Shown piece by piece: positions 54,663 through 64,000 of a stretch of 64,000 bases of DNA. Each line of letters opens with the position of its first letter. Positions within the stretch are counted from its first letter, which is position 1. The notes below the pieces were generated by a model. That model had not been told where the DNA came from. It saw only the letters and a list, made by a program, of their open reading frames with translations, and searched no databases. The DNA lies in NCBI GenBank assembly GCA_037043455.1, contig JAWPHD010004483.1, positions 62,001 to 126,000 of the forward strand, in the 5' to 3' direction. The translations under genes were made by a program, and so were the position numbers. This stretch comes from Cyrtodaria siliqua. Lineage: Eukaryota; Mollusca; Bivalvia; Adapedonta; Hiatellidae.

Positions 54663-55500
54663 TGAAACTCACTATGTTCACATTTGATCCCTTACGAGAC
54701 GTTTTTAACGGTCTGTTCTTTTCCTCATATTCCTTTCTCGTTAACTTCAGTAATGCATTTCCTATACATTTCGTTCAAAATGTTTTATGATTGTAGAACT
54801 GCCATATTTCTTATTTTGTAAACAACTGTACAGGGACGTGCCGTAACTAATGTTGTAGAACTTGTGGCCCAACCCTTTCGCAAACTAATGTAAATGTTGC
54901 AATAAAGTATATTTAAATCAATTTAAAATTAAATTAAAATAAAAATATAATTTAAAATATATACTTGATAAATCCTTATTTATCATATTGTTGTTGGTAA
55001 GGACGAATTTACCTTTGACTTTTCGTGTTTAGTCTGATGAACTTCCTCGTCTCTAGACCACCATGGCAATAACACGTTGATCTAGTGAGTCTTTTGGGAT
55101 TTAGGTCCTACTAAATACTAGGAATCTCCGATACCTATGGGTGTGCAAGTGCTGTGCGCTGCAGGCATGGACGTGGTCTACCAAATCAATGTACATAATA
55201 TCAAATTAAAAGTACCATCATTCACTGATTCTCTATTAAAGATGTAAGTTCACTGCATTCAGATAGTTTGCCATCTGTTGACATTTAGAACTTTTCAGGC
55301 ATATATTTTGTTTTGAATTATTTGGAGATTATTTTGGATAAAGCAATGCTTCGCTTGTGAAGTCGCGGCTTCTTGTGTCTATCATATTGAAAAAAAAGTT
55401 GTTTGGGGCAGTGACAAAAAACAACTACTTTAAAGTGTGAAATAACACTTACGTCATGCTAAAATGCAGTATTCTATTGCTTATCATAAAATAAAACTAA
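54663..55500. other. AT-rich spacer
   Basis: May include a 3' UTR of the preceding fragment (AATAAA at ~54901). Nothing else recognised. Confidence 0.4.
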
Positions 55501-56221
55501 TTAATGATTGCACGTTTGCAAGTAATGTAGAAACACTATCGGTACGACGCGAATTGTAATCGAATCAAGATCGTCGGGAATGTTACTTTCATGCATGAAA
55601 CGAAACAAAACTATTTACTGTATAGAAAACAGCTTGACCACAAACTAGCAATATACACGAGTAGAAAAAACATACCTCCTTCCTTGATGTCCCTGGTGTC
55701 CCTGGTACGAGTGTGGGTTTGGCCTGCAAAATAGATATATACTAAAGGAAAAAAGAAACGCGCAACTCGGTAATTTCCGTTATATATTTGATATACAGCG
55801 CATTTAATTCCACATAGTATATTCGGAAATAGCCATGTTAGATTTAATGATTGCAAATATGCAAGGAATGTAGAAACACTAACGGGACGCCGCTTATTTT
55901 GATCAAATCAAGGTCGTCTTGTTTCCATTTAATTAAAGAATGAATGGAAATGTTACTTTCACATCATGCATGAAACAAAACAAAATTATTTACTGTATAG
56001 AAACCAACTTTACCAAAAAAACTAGAAATATATATGAGCAGAAAAAAACACACCATTATAACTCGTCACGAGTCAGACTCTCGTCTGCCGCATCTGGTGG
56101 TGTCTGTATGGAAATAGATGTACATGAATATTAATGGAAAAAAGAAACACAATTCGTGAATTTCCGTTATATAATTGATATACTGCGCATTTAATTCCAC
56201 ATAGTATATGCGGAAATAGCC
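55501..56221 (+). repeat. Tandem duplication (~343 and ~378 bp) with MITE ends
   Basis: 55501-55843 and 55844-56221 are diverged tandem copies. Both begin 'ttaatgattgca', share 'gtagaaacacta', 'catgcatgaaac', 'atttactgtatagaaa', 'ggaaaaaagaaac', 'tttccgttatata' and 'catttaattccacatagtat', and end 'cggaaatagcc'. The second part of each copy is one end of the MITE family seen complete at 40682-41122. Confidence 0.85.
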
Positions 56222-56639
56222 GGCATGCATTCCAATGTACTTTAGTTTCGATGTTTTTGAACTATGTCTCTATCTACTTTTGACACATTGTTGTAAAGTT
56301 GTACACTATGCAATATGTTATTTGTATTATGGGCCGGTGGTGTAAATTACTCTGAATAATATATTGCCTTTTTAACTAAAAATCTCATGTTAAATTCAGG
56401 ATTCAACAAAGGTTTTATTTTATGTGTTGTTCAACATTCGACTTTTGTGATGCAAGATCACTTAATTTGACTTTGAACTTTTGAAATCGGAAATGCAAAA
56501 AAAAGATGCACAAATGTTGAACAATTCAATGAAAATAATGTCTTGCAATGAAAACGTAAATCAAGCATTAAGAATGGTAATGTGAAATTATATGATTAGT
56601 GAAACACCATCTTTGGAGTTTTCTTTTTTTTCTTTTTTA
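56222..56639. other. AT-rich spacer
   Basis: Nothing recognised. Confidence 0.4.
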
Positions 56640-57284
56640 CTATCTGGTCCTGCTTTGTTTCAAGAAAAAAATAGAATGTTAAATACCATGTCTGTTGTTT
56701 TTGTAGTGTGTTTGTGGTGTGTTTGTGGTGTGTTACTTTTTAACAAAGCGGAAAAGAAAAATGTATTTTTACCATGCAGTTTATGCATTTTGTATCTTGA
56801 GCCAATTCATGTTAGGTATCGGAGATTCCTATTTTGCGGTTCATTTTTGATGAATTGTGAACAATAGCCTGAAGCTTAATATATGCCTAGGAAGAAAACA
56901 ATGAATAACAATGATTGGTCGGCATGGCTCTTATAGCAGTTGAGAAAAGTTAACAAGTTGATCAGCAAAATGGAATCGGAAAAGAAAATATAATGCGCAT
57001 CGGTACAAACCTGCTGAAGTTCAACCCATTGTATATTTGTGTGGGTTAATCATTATAAAAAAGTATTTGTGCCTCATTTTTTTGGTAAAAACAGTCCGAT
57101 GATAATACATTCACACACGTATCAAACACATTGTCAAATGATAACACATACTTACCCGTATCGAGTAATTGTGTCAGCAAAATTGATCAGGCACACATAT
57201 TGCACTAGTTAAATTAATTCTGTATCTTTTTGCTGACTTATGTTCAATATTTAGCCTAACTAGCAGGCCATTGCTATCAGTATA
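56640..57284 (-). repeat. Downstream flank of Ty3/gypsy copy 1, repeated at 58655-58930
   Basis: Shares 'atagcagttgaga', 'aacaagttga.cagcaaaatg', 'atgcgcatcggta', 'gtcagcaaaattgatcag' and 'ttatgttcaatatttagcct' with 58655-58930 in order. On the minus strand both lie 3' of gypsy RT/RNase H sequence, so this is probably part of the same retroelement. Confidence 0.65.
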
Positions 57285-58270
57285 TTTGTTGGATGGCTTC
57301 CTCCAGTCCAATGGCTTCTTTATCCTTATCCGTTATGTGCCACTTGATTTCTTTGTTATGCAGTGCTCTTCCGCCGTAGGAAATGGCGTGTTCCTTACCG
57401 TACAACTGAATTTGAGACGGAATGTAACCCGTGGAATAGTCTGATGCCTCTGTAGTGCGTACGAGTGGTTCGTCGATTATTGGATATTCTAAAATTGGTG
57501 CAGTAGTAAGTCATTGTTTTAGTTCTTCGAAGCTCTGTTGGCATTCCTTTGACCATGAAAAACGCTGATTGTTTTGCGGTAATGATGTCAGTGGTGCCAC
57601 TATCTTTGTATGGTCTTTTATGAAGCGTCGGTAGCAATTGGTCAAGCGAGAAAGCTCTGAACATGTTTTGATGATTTGGAGCTGGAACATTACTTGTCAA
57701 CATTTTCTGCTTAGGAGTTGTACTCTCTCTATTTACGACAGATTTGGTGGCAAATGTGGTATAGATAAACTGCGAAAATTGACAAACAGTAGATTCAAGT
57801 CTAGACCAGGTGTTCTAGATCCTGGTCAAACTTCTTATTGAAGATAATCAGTGTATACGAGAGCAATCTTGTAGTTGAGTCCTTGAGTACAGTGGAACTT
57901 GACAGAATCCTGAGCGAAGATCGACGCTTGAAAATATTTCTGCCTGTGAGTCTTCTAGTGTGTCAAAGACGTTTGTGAGTATTTGTTTTGGATGTGATAT
58001 TGGTGTTGTGACTTTGTTTAGTTTTCTTAAGTCGAAGCGGTATTTGTTGGTTTCCTTTTAATTGACCATAACAATTGGACTGGTATGCTGAGGTAGATTC
58101 TTCTATGATGTTATAGCATCTCACCCAGGGCCTTGTCTGTTTCTCGACGCATCTGTGGCGACTATAGATAAGGTGCTGAGCTGATTGGTGTGTCATCTCT
58201 GGTGTGAATTGTGTGATAATGTAGTTTGGTTTGACCTAGTTCTGACATATCTTTGTCAAATGTGTCACGG
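57285..58270 (-). pseudogene. Ty3/gypsy RT and RNase H fragment, copy 1
   Basis: Minus-strand frames, with several shifts, read TKLHYHTIHTRDDTPI and a segment before SPQMRRETDK near 58140-58230, then LRKLNKVTTPI and IFSSVDLRSGFCQVPL (RT fingers and palm). YRRFIKDHTKIVAPLTSLP, ECQQSFEELK and LTTAPILEYP follow (connection region), then SDYSTGYIPSQIQ, HAISYGGRAL and KWHITDKDKEAIGLEEAI (RNase H). The VKWHITDKEGLA-like end is a Ty3/gypsy signature. The YxDD segment is not readable in this copy. It is non-functional; integrase, gag and LTRs were not located. Confidence 0.82.
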
Positions 58271-58654
58271 TTGACCTAGAAGAGTGTATAACCTTGATTT
58301 CTGTTCTTCAGTGGGGTTTATGTGTTCTAAACGTATTCCCAGTTCAAGTAAGATATTCTTGAAGTGGTCTTTTGGCAATGATGATTTGTTAGCTGACGTG
58401 ATCAAGATGTGTGATGAAACTGGTTCTTCCAACTTTGTGGCTGTTGTTTTGACTGACCTGTTGCGCTTTTGCTATTTTGGTGTGTGGTGACAGGAATATA
58501 TACTCAGTTTTGAGCTGTGTGCATAAACATATCGTTTATGTATTCCCCAACCACTTCGGGGGCATTTGTCACTTACCGCCGTGACCGTCTTTGTTGTTTA
58601 TTTTATTTTATTTATTTTTTTGGGGGGTGAGGGGCGGCGGCACATCTTTTGTCT
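58271..58654. other. Spacer between gypsy pieces
   Basis: Probably further decayed retroelement DNA; no motif could be read with confidence. Confidence 0.35.
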
Positions 58655-58930
58655 CTGTTTGAAGAAAAAAACATAATATTAAATACCAATAGCAGTTGAG
58701 AGAACGTAACAAGTTGAGCAAAATGGAATCATAAAAGAACAGATAATACGCATCGGTAAATATGAACTTTGTGAAAACACACTGTCCAATGTATAACGTC
58801 ATTGTGTCAGCAAAATTGATCAGTCACACTTATTGCAGTAGTTAACACAGATAACCTTATGTTCAATGTTTAGCCTAACTAGCAGGTCATTGAAATCGGT
58901 ATTTGTGTTTGGGTTGGTATCAAAGGGTAC
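58655..58930 (-). repeat. Second copy of the gypsy downstream flank
   Basis: Shorter counterpart of 56640-57284 with the same block order, ending 'taactagcaggtcattg'. Confidence 0.65.
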
Positions 58931-59599
58931 ACATGCTCCTAAGACCAAATGCAAAATCATTTTACAAGAAAGGTAAACGTTCTTTAAGAAAAAGTTGTTG
59001 TTTTAAACTTTAGTCACTGACATAACGGACGGATCAATAAGTATAACACGGGGCATAGAATGGCAGAATTTTAGAACTGGAGCTATGCAAATGGTTACAT
59101 GAGTGATAAGCTGTTGTAAGTATAATCAGTTGCAAAACAAACTGCACTTTGAAAATTTTACTTTACACACTATTTTCTTTATCAAGCGACAATTTCTTAA
59201 TTATTCAACCTATTGGAAAACAAAGGACAGCATGATATTGGCAATGTAATGATAACAACTTTGGTACCAAACATGGCATATTCATTTTGGAATTTGTCAA
59301 TTTAATTCTAAAAATCTTTATACAATTTAATCTAAACAAAACTCCGTGTTCACTTTTGCAATTGAGTATAGGTTGTGATGTAGGGTTCATGGCCATATAT
59401 GTTGCTGTTCCATCTGCAGTGACTGTTGAAATGACCTTCCATCCAGCTAATGAATGTATCTCACCTAAGTTTAACATTGGTTCCATTAATGTCGTAGAAT
59501 TGTTTGAGAGTCTTAACACATTGTCTGGTATAAGCACTGTGAGGTGCCACTCTAACATGTGATTGTGGTAGATAACACGGTTTGTACATTGGAATCCGC
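58931..59599. other. Spacer, no gene recognised
   Basis: Overlapping frames of 91 (plus) and 117 (minus) codons at 59205-59562 lack any motif; being opposite strands of one segment, at most one could be coding. Confidence 0.35.
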
Positions 59600-60135
59600 T
59601 ATAGCAGGAACTGTCACTTTATTGACACCTGTCTGTTCTTCTGTTGAGCTGCGTCTGCACTGTTGCTACGTGCCCGTATGGTTGTCATATTGCTCAAATC
59701 TGGAAATTGTCCCAACTGAATTTGAGACGGCATGTAACCCGTGGAATTTTCTAAATCTGATGCAGTAGTTAGTCGTTGTCTTAGTTCTTCGGTGCAGTAG
59801 TTAGCCATTGTCTTAGTTCTTCGAAGCTCTGTTGGCATGCGGTTGAAAATGAAGAACGCTTGTTTGTCGCAGTAATGATGTTAGTGTTGCCGCTATATTT
59901 GGATAGTCGTTTATGAAGCGTTTGTAGATATTGAGCGAGAAAGCTCGGAACTTGTTTTGATGATTTTGGAGCTGGAACATACTCATATTGTCAACATTTA
60001 CTGCTTAGCGTTTTACTCTATATTTATTTACAATGTGCCCCAAATATTTGATAGATTTTATGGCAAATCTGTAGTTACTTCGTTGTTTTATCTGATCTTT
60101 AACACCATACTTGTTTAGAATGTTAATATAAACGA
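59600..60135 (-). pseudogene. Ty3/gypsy RT fragment, copy 2
   Basis: From 60120 downward the minus strand reads NKYGVKDQI, then FAIKSIKYLGHIVNKYRV (the end of the RT palm and start of the connection), KRFINDYPNIAATLTSLL and 'ELRQRLTTA', then GYMPSQIQ of RNase H near 59720. Nucleotide-level similarity to copy 1 is clear ('gaatttgagacgg.atgtaa', 'ttcgaagctctgttggcat'). Breaks and a small tandem duplication near 59775-59820 ('cttagttcttcg') are present. Confidence 0.78.
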
Positions 60136-61145
60136 ACGCCCACACAACCCTCCACACGTTTTTATGAAATTTCATTTATAGAGGAAAGTGGAATAAATTA
60201 AAAAATACCCATTCCAGACTAGACACAGCAGACTTATTATAAGCCCATAATCACCAGGGGAGCGATCTAAGGCCATCCTAGCCCTTTTGTTTTTGCAATG
60301 TTTTAAAAGAAATACTGATGGGAATTTTATGTCGCCAACCCTTGATATTACAGCGATTTTAGCAAGTAGAGCGTCCACAAGCCTCTTTGTTTACAAAACG
60401 AATTCGTGAGTTGGACAATAGAACAACTTACTGTTTCTAGTTATACTAAACTAGATGCTTATTAATGTTATATGTACTGATGCATATGATGGGTTTATAT
60501 CGGGGGTGTGCACGGTTTGGGAGCATGGAAAGTTTGTTCTAATTAACATTTCATTAAAATTACTGTTGAGTTTGTCTTCGTGACGTATATTTAACAAGTG
60601 ACGTCATGTAACGCGGCGCTTCCAACGGATGAAATATACGCGGAGAATTACTGGAACAGCTGTAGTTTATCGTAGAATAACATACAGCTGTCTCTCTTCT
60701 TTGTGTATATGAAAGACTGCGGTCCGGAGATCTTGTTAGAATATAATTTCCGTAACATTTCCGGAAATTTCCAGGTCTTTGCTGTCTTTGCTAAATACAA
60801 TACAAATGCAGTGTTGACAAATACGCCGGTGTGCTGTCTTTGCCCTTTGCTAAATACAATAATACAAATTCAGTTTTGGCAAATACGCCGGTATTATACG
60901 AACTAAGAAATGTTTCAATTAGTATTTATAATGAGCTATACAAATATGTTAAAAGCGACATAACTAGTCAGCGTAATAACTTCCGTATATATTGGACTAT
61001 ATACAATAAAAGAATTTGCCTTCTCAAGAAGCTGGCATAACCCAGTTTAACTACTTGAAAAAATGCTAACAACAGCATTGATGGGTTGCAAAATACATTA
61101 TACCATATATGATACTAATGAGAAAATAATGTAAAGCTTACGTAC
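60136..61145. other. Spacer with a short tandem duplication
   Basis: 60790-60895 holds two ~60-bp copies containing 'gctaaatacaata' and 'caaatacgccggt'. No gene recognised. Confidence 0.5.
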
Positions 61146-61214
61146 CTTCATCGTGGACTTCTTCATCGTGGACAACGTTATCATCGACGTTGACATTATC
61201 ATCGTGGACTTTAT
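61146..61214 (-). CDS. Possible acidic-repeat exon
   Basis: A 69-bp (23-codon) minus-strand segment lies between an acceptor-like TTTATGATATAG and a strong donor AAG|GTACGTAAG. It reads KVHDDNVNVDDNVVHDEEVH and a few more residues, an imperfect 5-6 residue V-H/N-D-D/E repeat. The reverse 'atcatcgtggac' units explain it as a short tandem repeat. Without neighbouring exons it remains speculative; it could equally be a non-coding microsatellite with chance splice signals. Confidence 0.3.
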
Positions 61215-61302
61215 CTATATCATAAAGAATACATAATTACTAAAAATATCACACAATAAACGCTCAAAAACAAAGGTTTATAAACATGTTAATACATACA
61301 CG

Positions 61303-61360
61303 TGTTTCTTAAAGGGGTTGATGCACTCAAACAAGGTTTATTTTAAAGGGCTCTGAAAAA
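61303..61360 (+). repeat. Dispersed repeat, copy 2 of a pair
   Basis: Counterpart of 34165-34230. Confidence 0.7.
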
Positions 61361-61612
61361 TTTGAAAAAATCTTAAAGAATTATCAAAATAACATGAAAC
61401 GTAAAGGAGACCTGATCTATTGAAAAATTGAAAAGAAACATCAATGGAGGCGGCCATCTTGGAACGATGACGTCATTGCGCCTTTTTACCATATATGGCA
61501 TATTGCCAAACATTTTTTAAAGCAAAGAAAACCACTCCAAATGAAAAAGAAGCATACACTTTATACATTTAAATGTGTATATTTATTTGTAATTAATGTT
61601 TAAGTCTTAATT
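61361..61612. other. AT-rich spacer
   Basis: Nothing recognised apart from 'gatgacgtcattgcgcc' near 61467, a CRE-like TGACGTCA that occurs by itself. Confidence 0.35.
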
Positions 61613-61700
61613 AGCAGGTCATTGCAGTCAGTATGTGTTGGATGGCTTGCACCAGTGCAATGGCTTCTTTATCCGTTATGTGCCACTTGATATCTTTATA
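61613..61700 (-). pseudogene. Ty3/gypsy RNase H fragment, copy 3
   Basis: The minus strand reads DIKWHITDKEAIALVQAIQH, the same RNase H end as copy 1, with 'ggatggcttgcaccagtgca' and 'tatccgttatgtgccacttg' shared at DNA level. Only ~28 codons remain. Confidence 0.72.
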
Positions 61701-62039
61701 TACAAATAAAAAAAACTAAGAGTGGGCCTCAATTTATGTACCCGAGTTGATCAGCCATGAAGCGTGCTGGCTGTAAATATTCAAGCTTCCCATGCTTTTT
61801 GACTGACCAAGTAGCGTTGGGAATGTGTCTTTGCTTAGGTAATTTTGGTTCCTGTAATCCCTGGGCTCCCATGGAACCCAAATTCTGATAGCCCTGAAAA
61901 TGTGTGTTTCGCATCAAATTTTGCGTGTAAGCTGTGTTTACAGGTCTATATCTCTTACATTTTTTGTCCTAGCTGACTAAATTTGGGAATTGGTTTCCTT
62001 ATAGTATGTTGTAAAGGGTTGGGTAAATAATTTTGTCTT

Positions 62040-62250
62040 CTGCAAATTTTGGGCTCCCATGGAACCCAAACCCCTCCCCCCACCCCGCCTCCCCATGCCA
62101 CCCCCACCCACCCCACTCGAAACAGGATTTTTTTTTTTTTTTTTACATATTTCTGTGTTTTGGTCAATTCTTACACATAGCTATGTTACCCCCCCCCCCC
62201 CCCCCCACCCACTGCCCCTCACCTCGCCCCCGTAGCCCCGACACTCGAAA
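62040..62250 (+). repeat. C-rich and poly(T) low-complexity tract
   Basis: Runs of C (62190-62206), T (62129-62144) and CCCACCC-type DNA. Overlapping frames here are not genes. Confidence 0.8.
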
Positions 62251-62261
62251 CTAGATTTTTG

Positions 62262-63165
62262 TCTCGCCTTTTCGAAGAAAAAAAGAGACATAGGTGTTGC
62301 TATTCCGGCGGCGGCGGCGGCGTCAACATTCAAGTTTTGCGTTTAGGTCATTTTCTCACAAACTTTATGCACTAGACCTTTCAAACTTTGCTTATAGTTG
62401 TATCATGGGTGGGGGCGTCCGTGGCGCCCCCCACCTCCCACTCAAAACTGAAATATTTTTTATTTATTTACATATTTCTCTGTTTTTGTCAATTCTTACA
62501 TAGCTTCTTACACATATATGTTGCCCTCCCTCCCGACCTCCACCTATCCCCCCACCCCCCGCACCACTCGATTTTTGTCTCGCCTTTTCGAAAAAAAAAA
62601 GAGACATAGGTGTTGCTTTTCCGGCGGCGGCGGCGGCGACGGCGGCGTCAAGATTCAAGTTTTGCGTTCAGGTAATTTCTCACAAACTGTATGCACTAGA
62701 CCTTTCAAACTTTGCTTATAGTTGTATCATGGATGGTACATCGCAACGTGACAAAGCAAAAGTGGAAATGCCCTTGACCCTCCAAGCAAAGGGCAGATAA
62801 CTTACTAATTTTTAGGTTCAAGTTTTGCGTTTATGTCATTTTCTCACAAACTATATGCACTAGACCTTTCAAACTTTGCTTATAGTTGTATCATGGGTGG
62901 TACATCGCAACGTGACAAAGAAAATGTGGAAGTGACCTTGACCCTCCAAGCAAAGGGCAGATAACTTAATAATTGTTAAGTTCAACATTTGCGTTTAGGT
63001 CACATTTTCACAAACTGTATGCACTAGACCTTTAAAACTTTGCTTATATTTGTATCTTGAGTGGTACATATTAACGTGACAAAGCAAATGAGGAAGTGAC
63101 CTTGACCCTCCAAGCAAGGGCAGATAATCTTTAATTGTTACATTTACATCACTTTCTCATGAAGT
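62262..63165 (+). repeat. Tandem repeat block, four units
   Basis: Two long units (from ~62262 and ~62576) begin 'gtctcgccttttcgaa', contain a (CGG)n run and share 'tgcactagacctttcaaact' and 'ttgcttatagttgtatcatg'. Two shorter units (from ~62815 and ~62990) repeat the second half with 'ggtacatcgcaacgtgacaa', 'cttgaccctccaagcaaagg' and 'gcagataactta'. Confidence 0.88.
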
Positions 63166-63194
63166 AGAATTAAGCACTACAGTTGCTGCCATGC

Positions 63195-64000
63195 GGATTA
63201 CGACTAATCACACTCAACGCGGCGATTTTATATCACCGCGGACACTGATTTTTCCCCGCGATCGGCGAACAGTCCACTCAACGCGGGGACAATAACTCTT
63301 GACCACCGCGACACAATCACCGCGATTCGCCGTGATCCGTTTTGTTTCGCACACCGCTTTACCCGGTGTGAAATCGCAGGCCATCGCCGCGATTTACCTT
63401 CAGTACCAATGTACCTATTTTGCAGTCAATTTAATGCATTATTATTCAATAACTATTAAAAAATCGAAGACAATTTTATTTTTGTTTTCGGAAAATTCAA
63501 ATGCCCGGATAATGTATTCACGATAGTTATATGGCGGTTCTTCCTATTACCGACTTCGCGGTGACTGAACATAAAATTCAATTAGTAATTCTTATACTGG
63601 AAATTAGAATTATATTTTTAATTAATCGTTATTTGCAACACATTTTACTATTCTGCTGTTGATTATTAATACATCGATGGGTTCTTTAGTCAGAAATAAT
63701 CCATAAAAACTGTAAAGAATTCCGGGTCATAAACCCGTTATTAGTGCCGCCTTGTTAATAGGTACACACATCTCAAAGGATTGTGGGTAGCCAATTTATG
63801 TCCGGTGAAGAGAAATGCGACTTTTGGACAACAAAAACGTAAAACAACGTGTTATTAAATGCATTTAAAGTTTGAAATACGTATTGCTTTCGAAATTTAT
63901 TCAATGTATTTATCAGGTTTATTACTTTTTTTATTGATCCCTGCTCTAATTTCCCCCGCGTTTCCCCGCGAACCTATCACAGAGAATCGCGGTGATTGCT
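63195..64000. mobile_element. CGCGG-rich repeat element, cut by the window end
   Basis: 63205-63400 contains many copies of ACCGCGAT, CGCGGCGATT and CCCCGCGAT, spaced 15-30 bp. Inverted forms (GAATCGCGGTGATT, CCCCGCGTTTCCCCGCGAAC) appear at 63950-64000. Clustered inverted GC motifs at both ends around an AT-rich interior resemble the 13.9-16.4 kb element. The right end lies outside the window. Confidence 0.5.

Noticed and set aside
59205..59562. 91-codon (plus) and 117-codon (minus) frames over the same bases
   Set aside because: No recognisable domain on either strand, and the region lies in retroelement debris.
62033..62721. Several 64-73 codon frames rich in Pro, Ser, Arg or Gly
   Set aside because: Translations of C-rich, T-rich and (CGG)n low-complexity DNA within tandem repeats.

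Overview
The window is eukaryotic nuclear DNA, most likely from a bivalve mollusc. It is AT-rich, with long non-coding stretches, spliceosomal exons, tRNA-derived SINEs, degenerate non-LTR retrotransposons and many dispersed repeats built on 'gggccataactctg ... ggacggacaa', a style I associate with bivalve genomes. The species cannot be named from the sequence. It is a transposon-rich, gene-poor interval with no bacterial features and no CRISPR array.

Host genes. Only two are well supported, both on the minus strand. (1) An F-box protein gene at 1,647-7,393: three exons join in perfect phase (start exon 7,245-7,393, F-box exon 2,392-2,496, third exon 1,647-1,757) and the gene continues leftward out of view or beyond the transposon at 25-1,446. 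(2) A single-exon 335-residue PKDCC/VLK-like secretory-pathway kinase at 30,876-31,883; its start codon and splice acceptor lie in a 160-175 bp tandem duplication. A weaker candidate is a 69-bp acidic-repeat exon at 61,146-61,214 (minus).

Retroelements. An uninterrupted 963-codon CR1/Jockey-type ORF2 (10,410-13,301, minus) is the only intact element. Degraded ones are: a CR1/Jockey-like RT with a (TTCAA)n tail (18,738-19,983, plus), another RT fragment (27,880-28,826, minus), an L1/Tx1-like element (42,690-46,516 plus 50,605-50,925), a non-LTR C-terminus (54,046-54,662), a Penelope-like RT fragment fused to a Tc1-like transposase fragment (52,720-53,437, minus), a gag-like remnant (20,224-20,522) and three same-oriented Ty3/gypsy RT/RNase H pieces (57,285-61,690, minus).

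DNA elements. Paired ends delimit several non-autonomous elements: 25-1,446; 13,887-16,417 (TTCGG/CCGAA subterminal repeats); 21,243-21,990 (GGATCG repeats, 3-bp ACC duplication); 29,535-30,360 (long inverted repeat); 37,634-40,397 (identical 70-bp inverted termini); 40,682-41,122 (TA-flanked MITE with partial relatives near 55.7 and 56.1 kb); and 46,523-50,604, a 4.08-kb element inserted in the L1/Tx1-like ORF with a GTAAAC target duplication. Small palindromes sit at 17,926-18,102, 23,658-23,804 and 41,985-42,118.

Layout: 0-7.4 kb F-box gene with repeat-filled introns; 7.4-10.3 kb nothing recognised; 10.3-16.4 kb intact LINE and a TIR element; 17.9-28.8 kb mixed retroelement debris, satellites and MITEs; 29.5-32.2 kb foldback repeat and kinase gene; 32.2-34.6 kb nothing recognised; 34.6-42.1 kb SINE and TIR elements; 42.4-51 kb interrupted L1/Tx1-like element; 52.7-63.2 kb retroelement and tandem-repeat debris; 63.2-64 kb the CGCGG-rich start of another repeat cut by the window edge.
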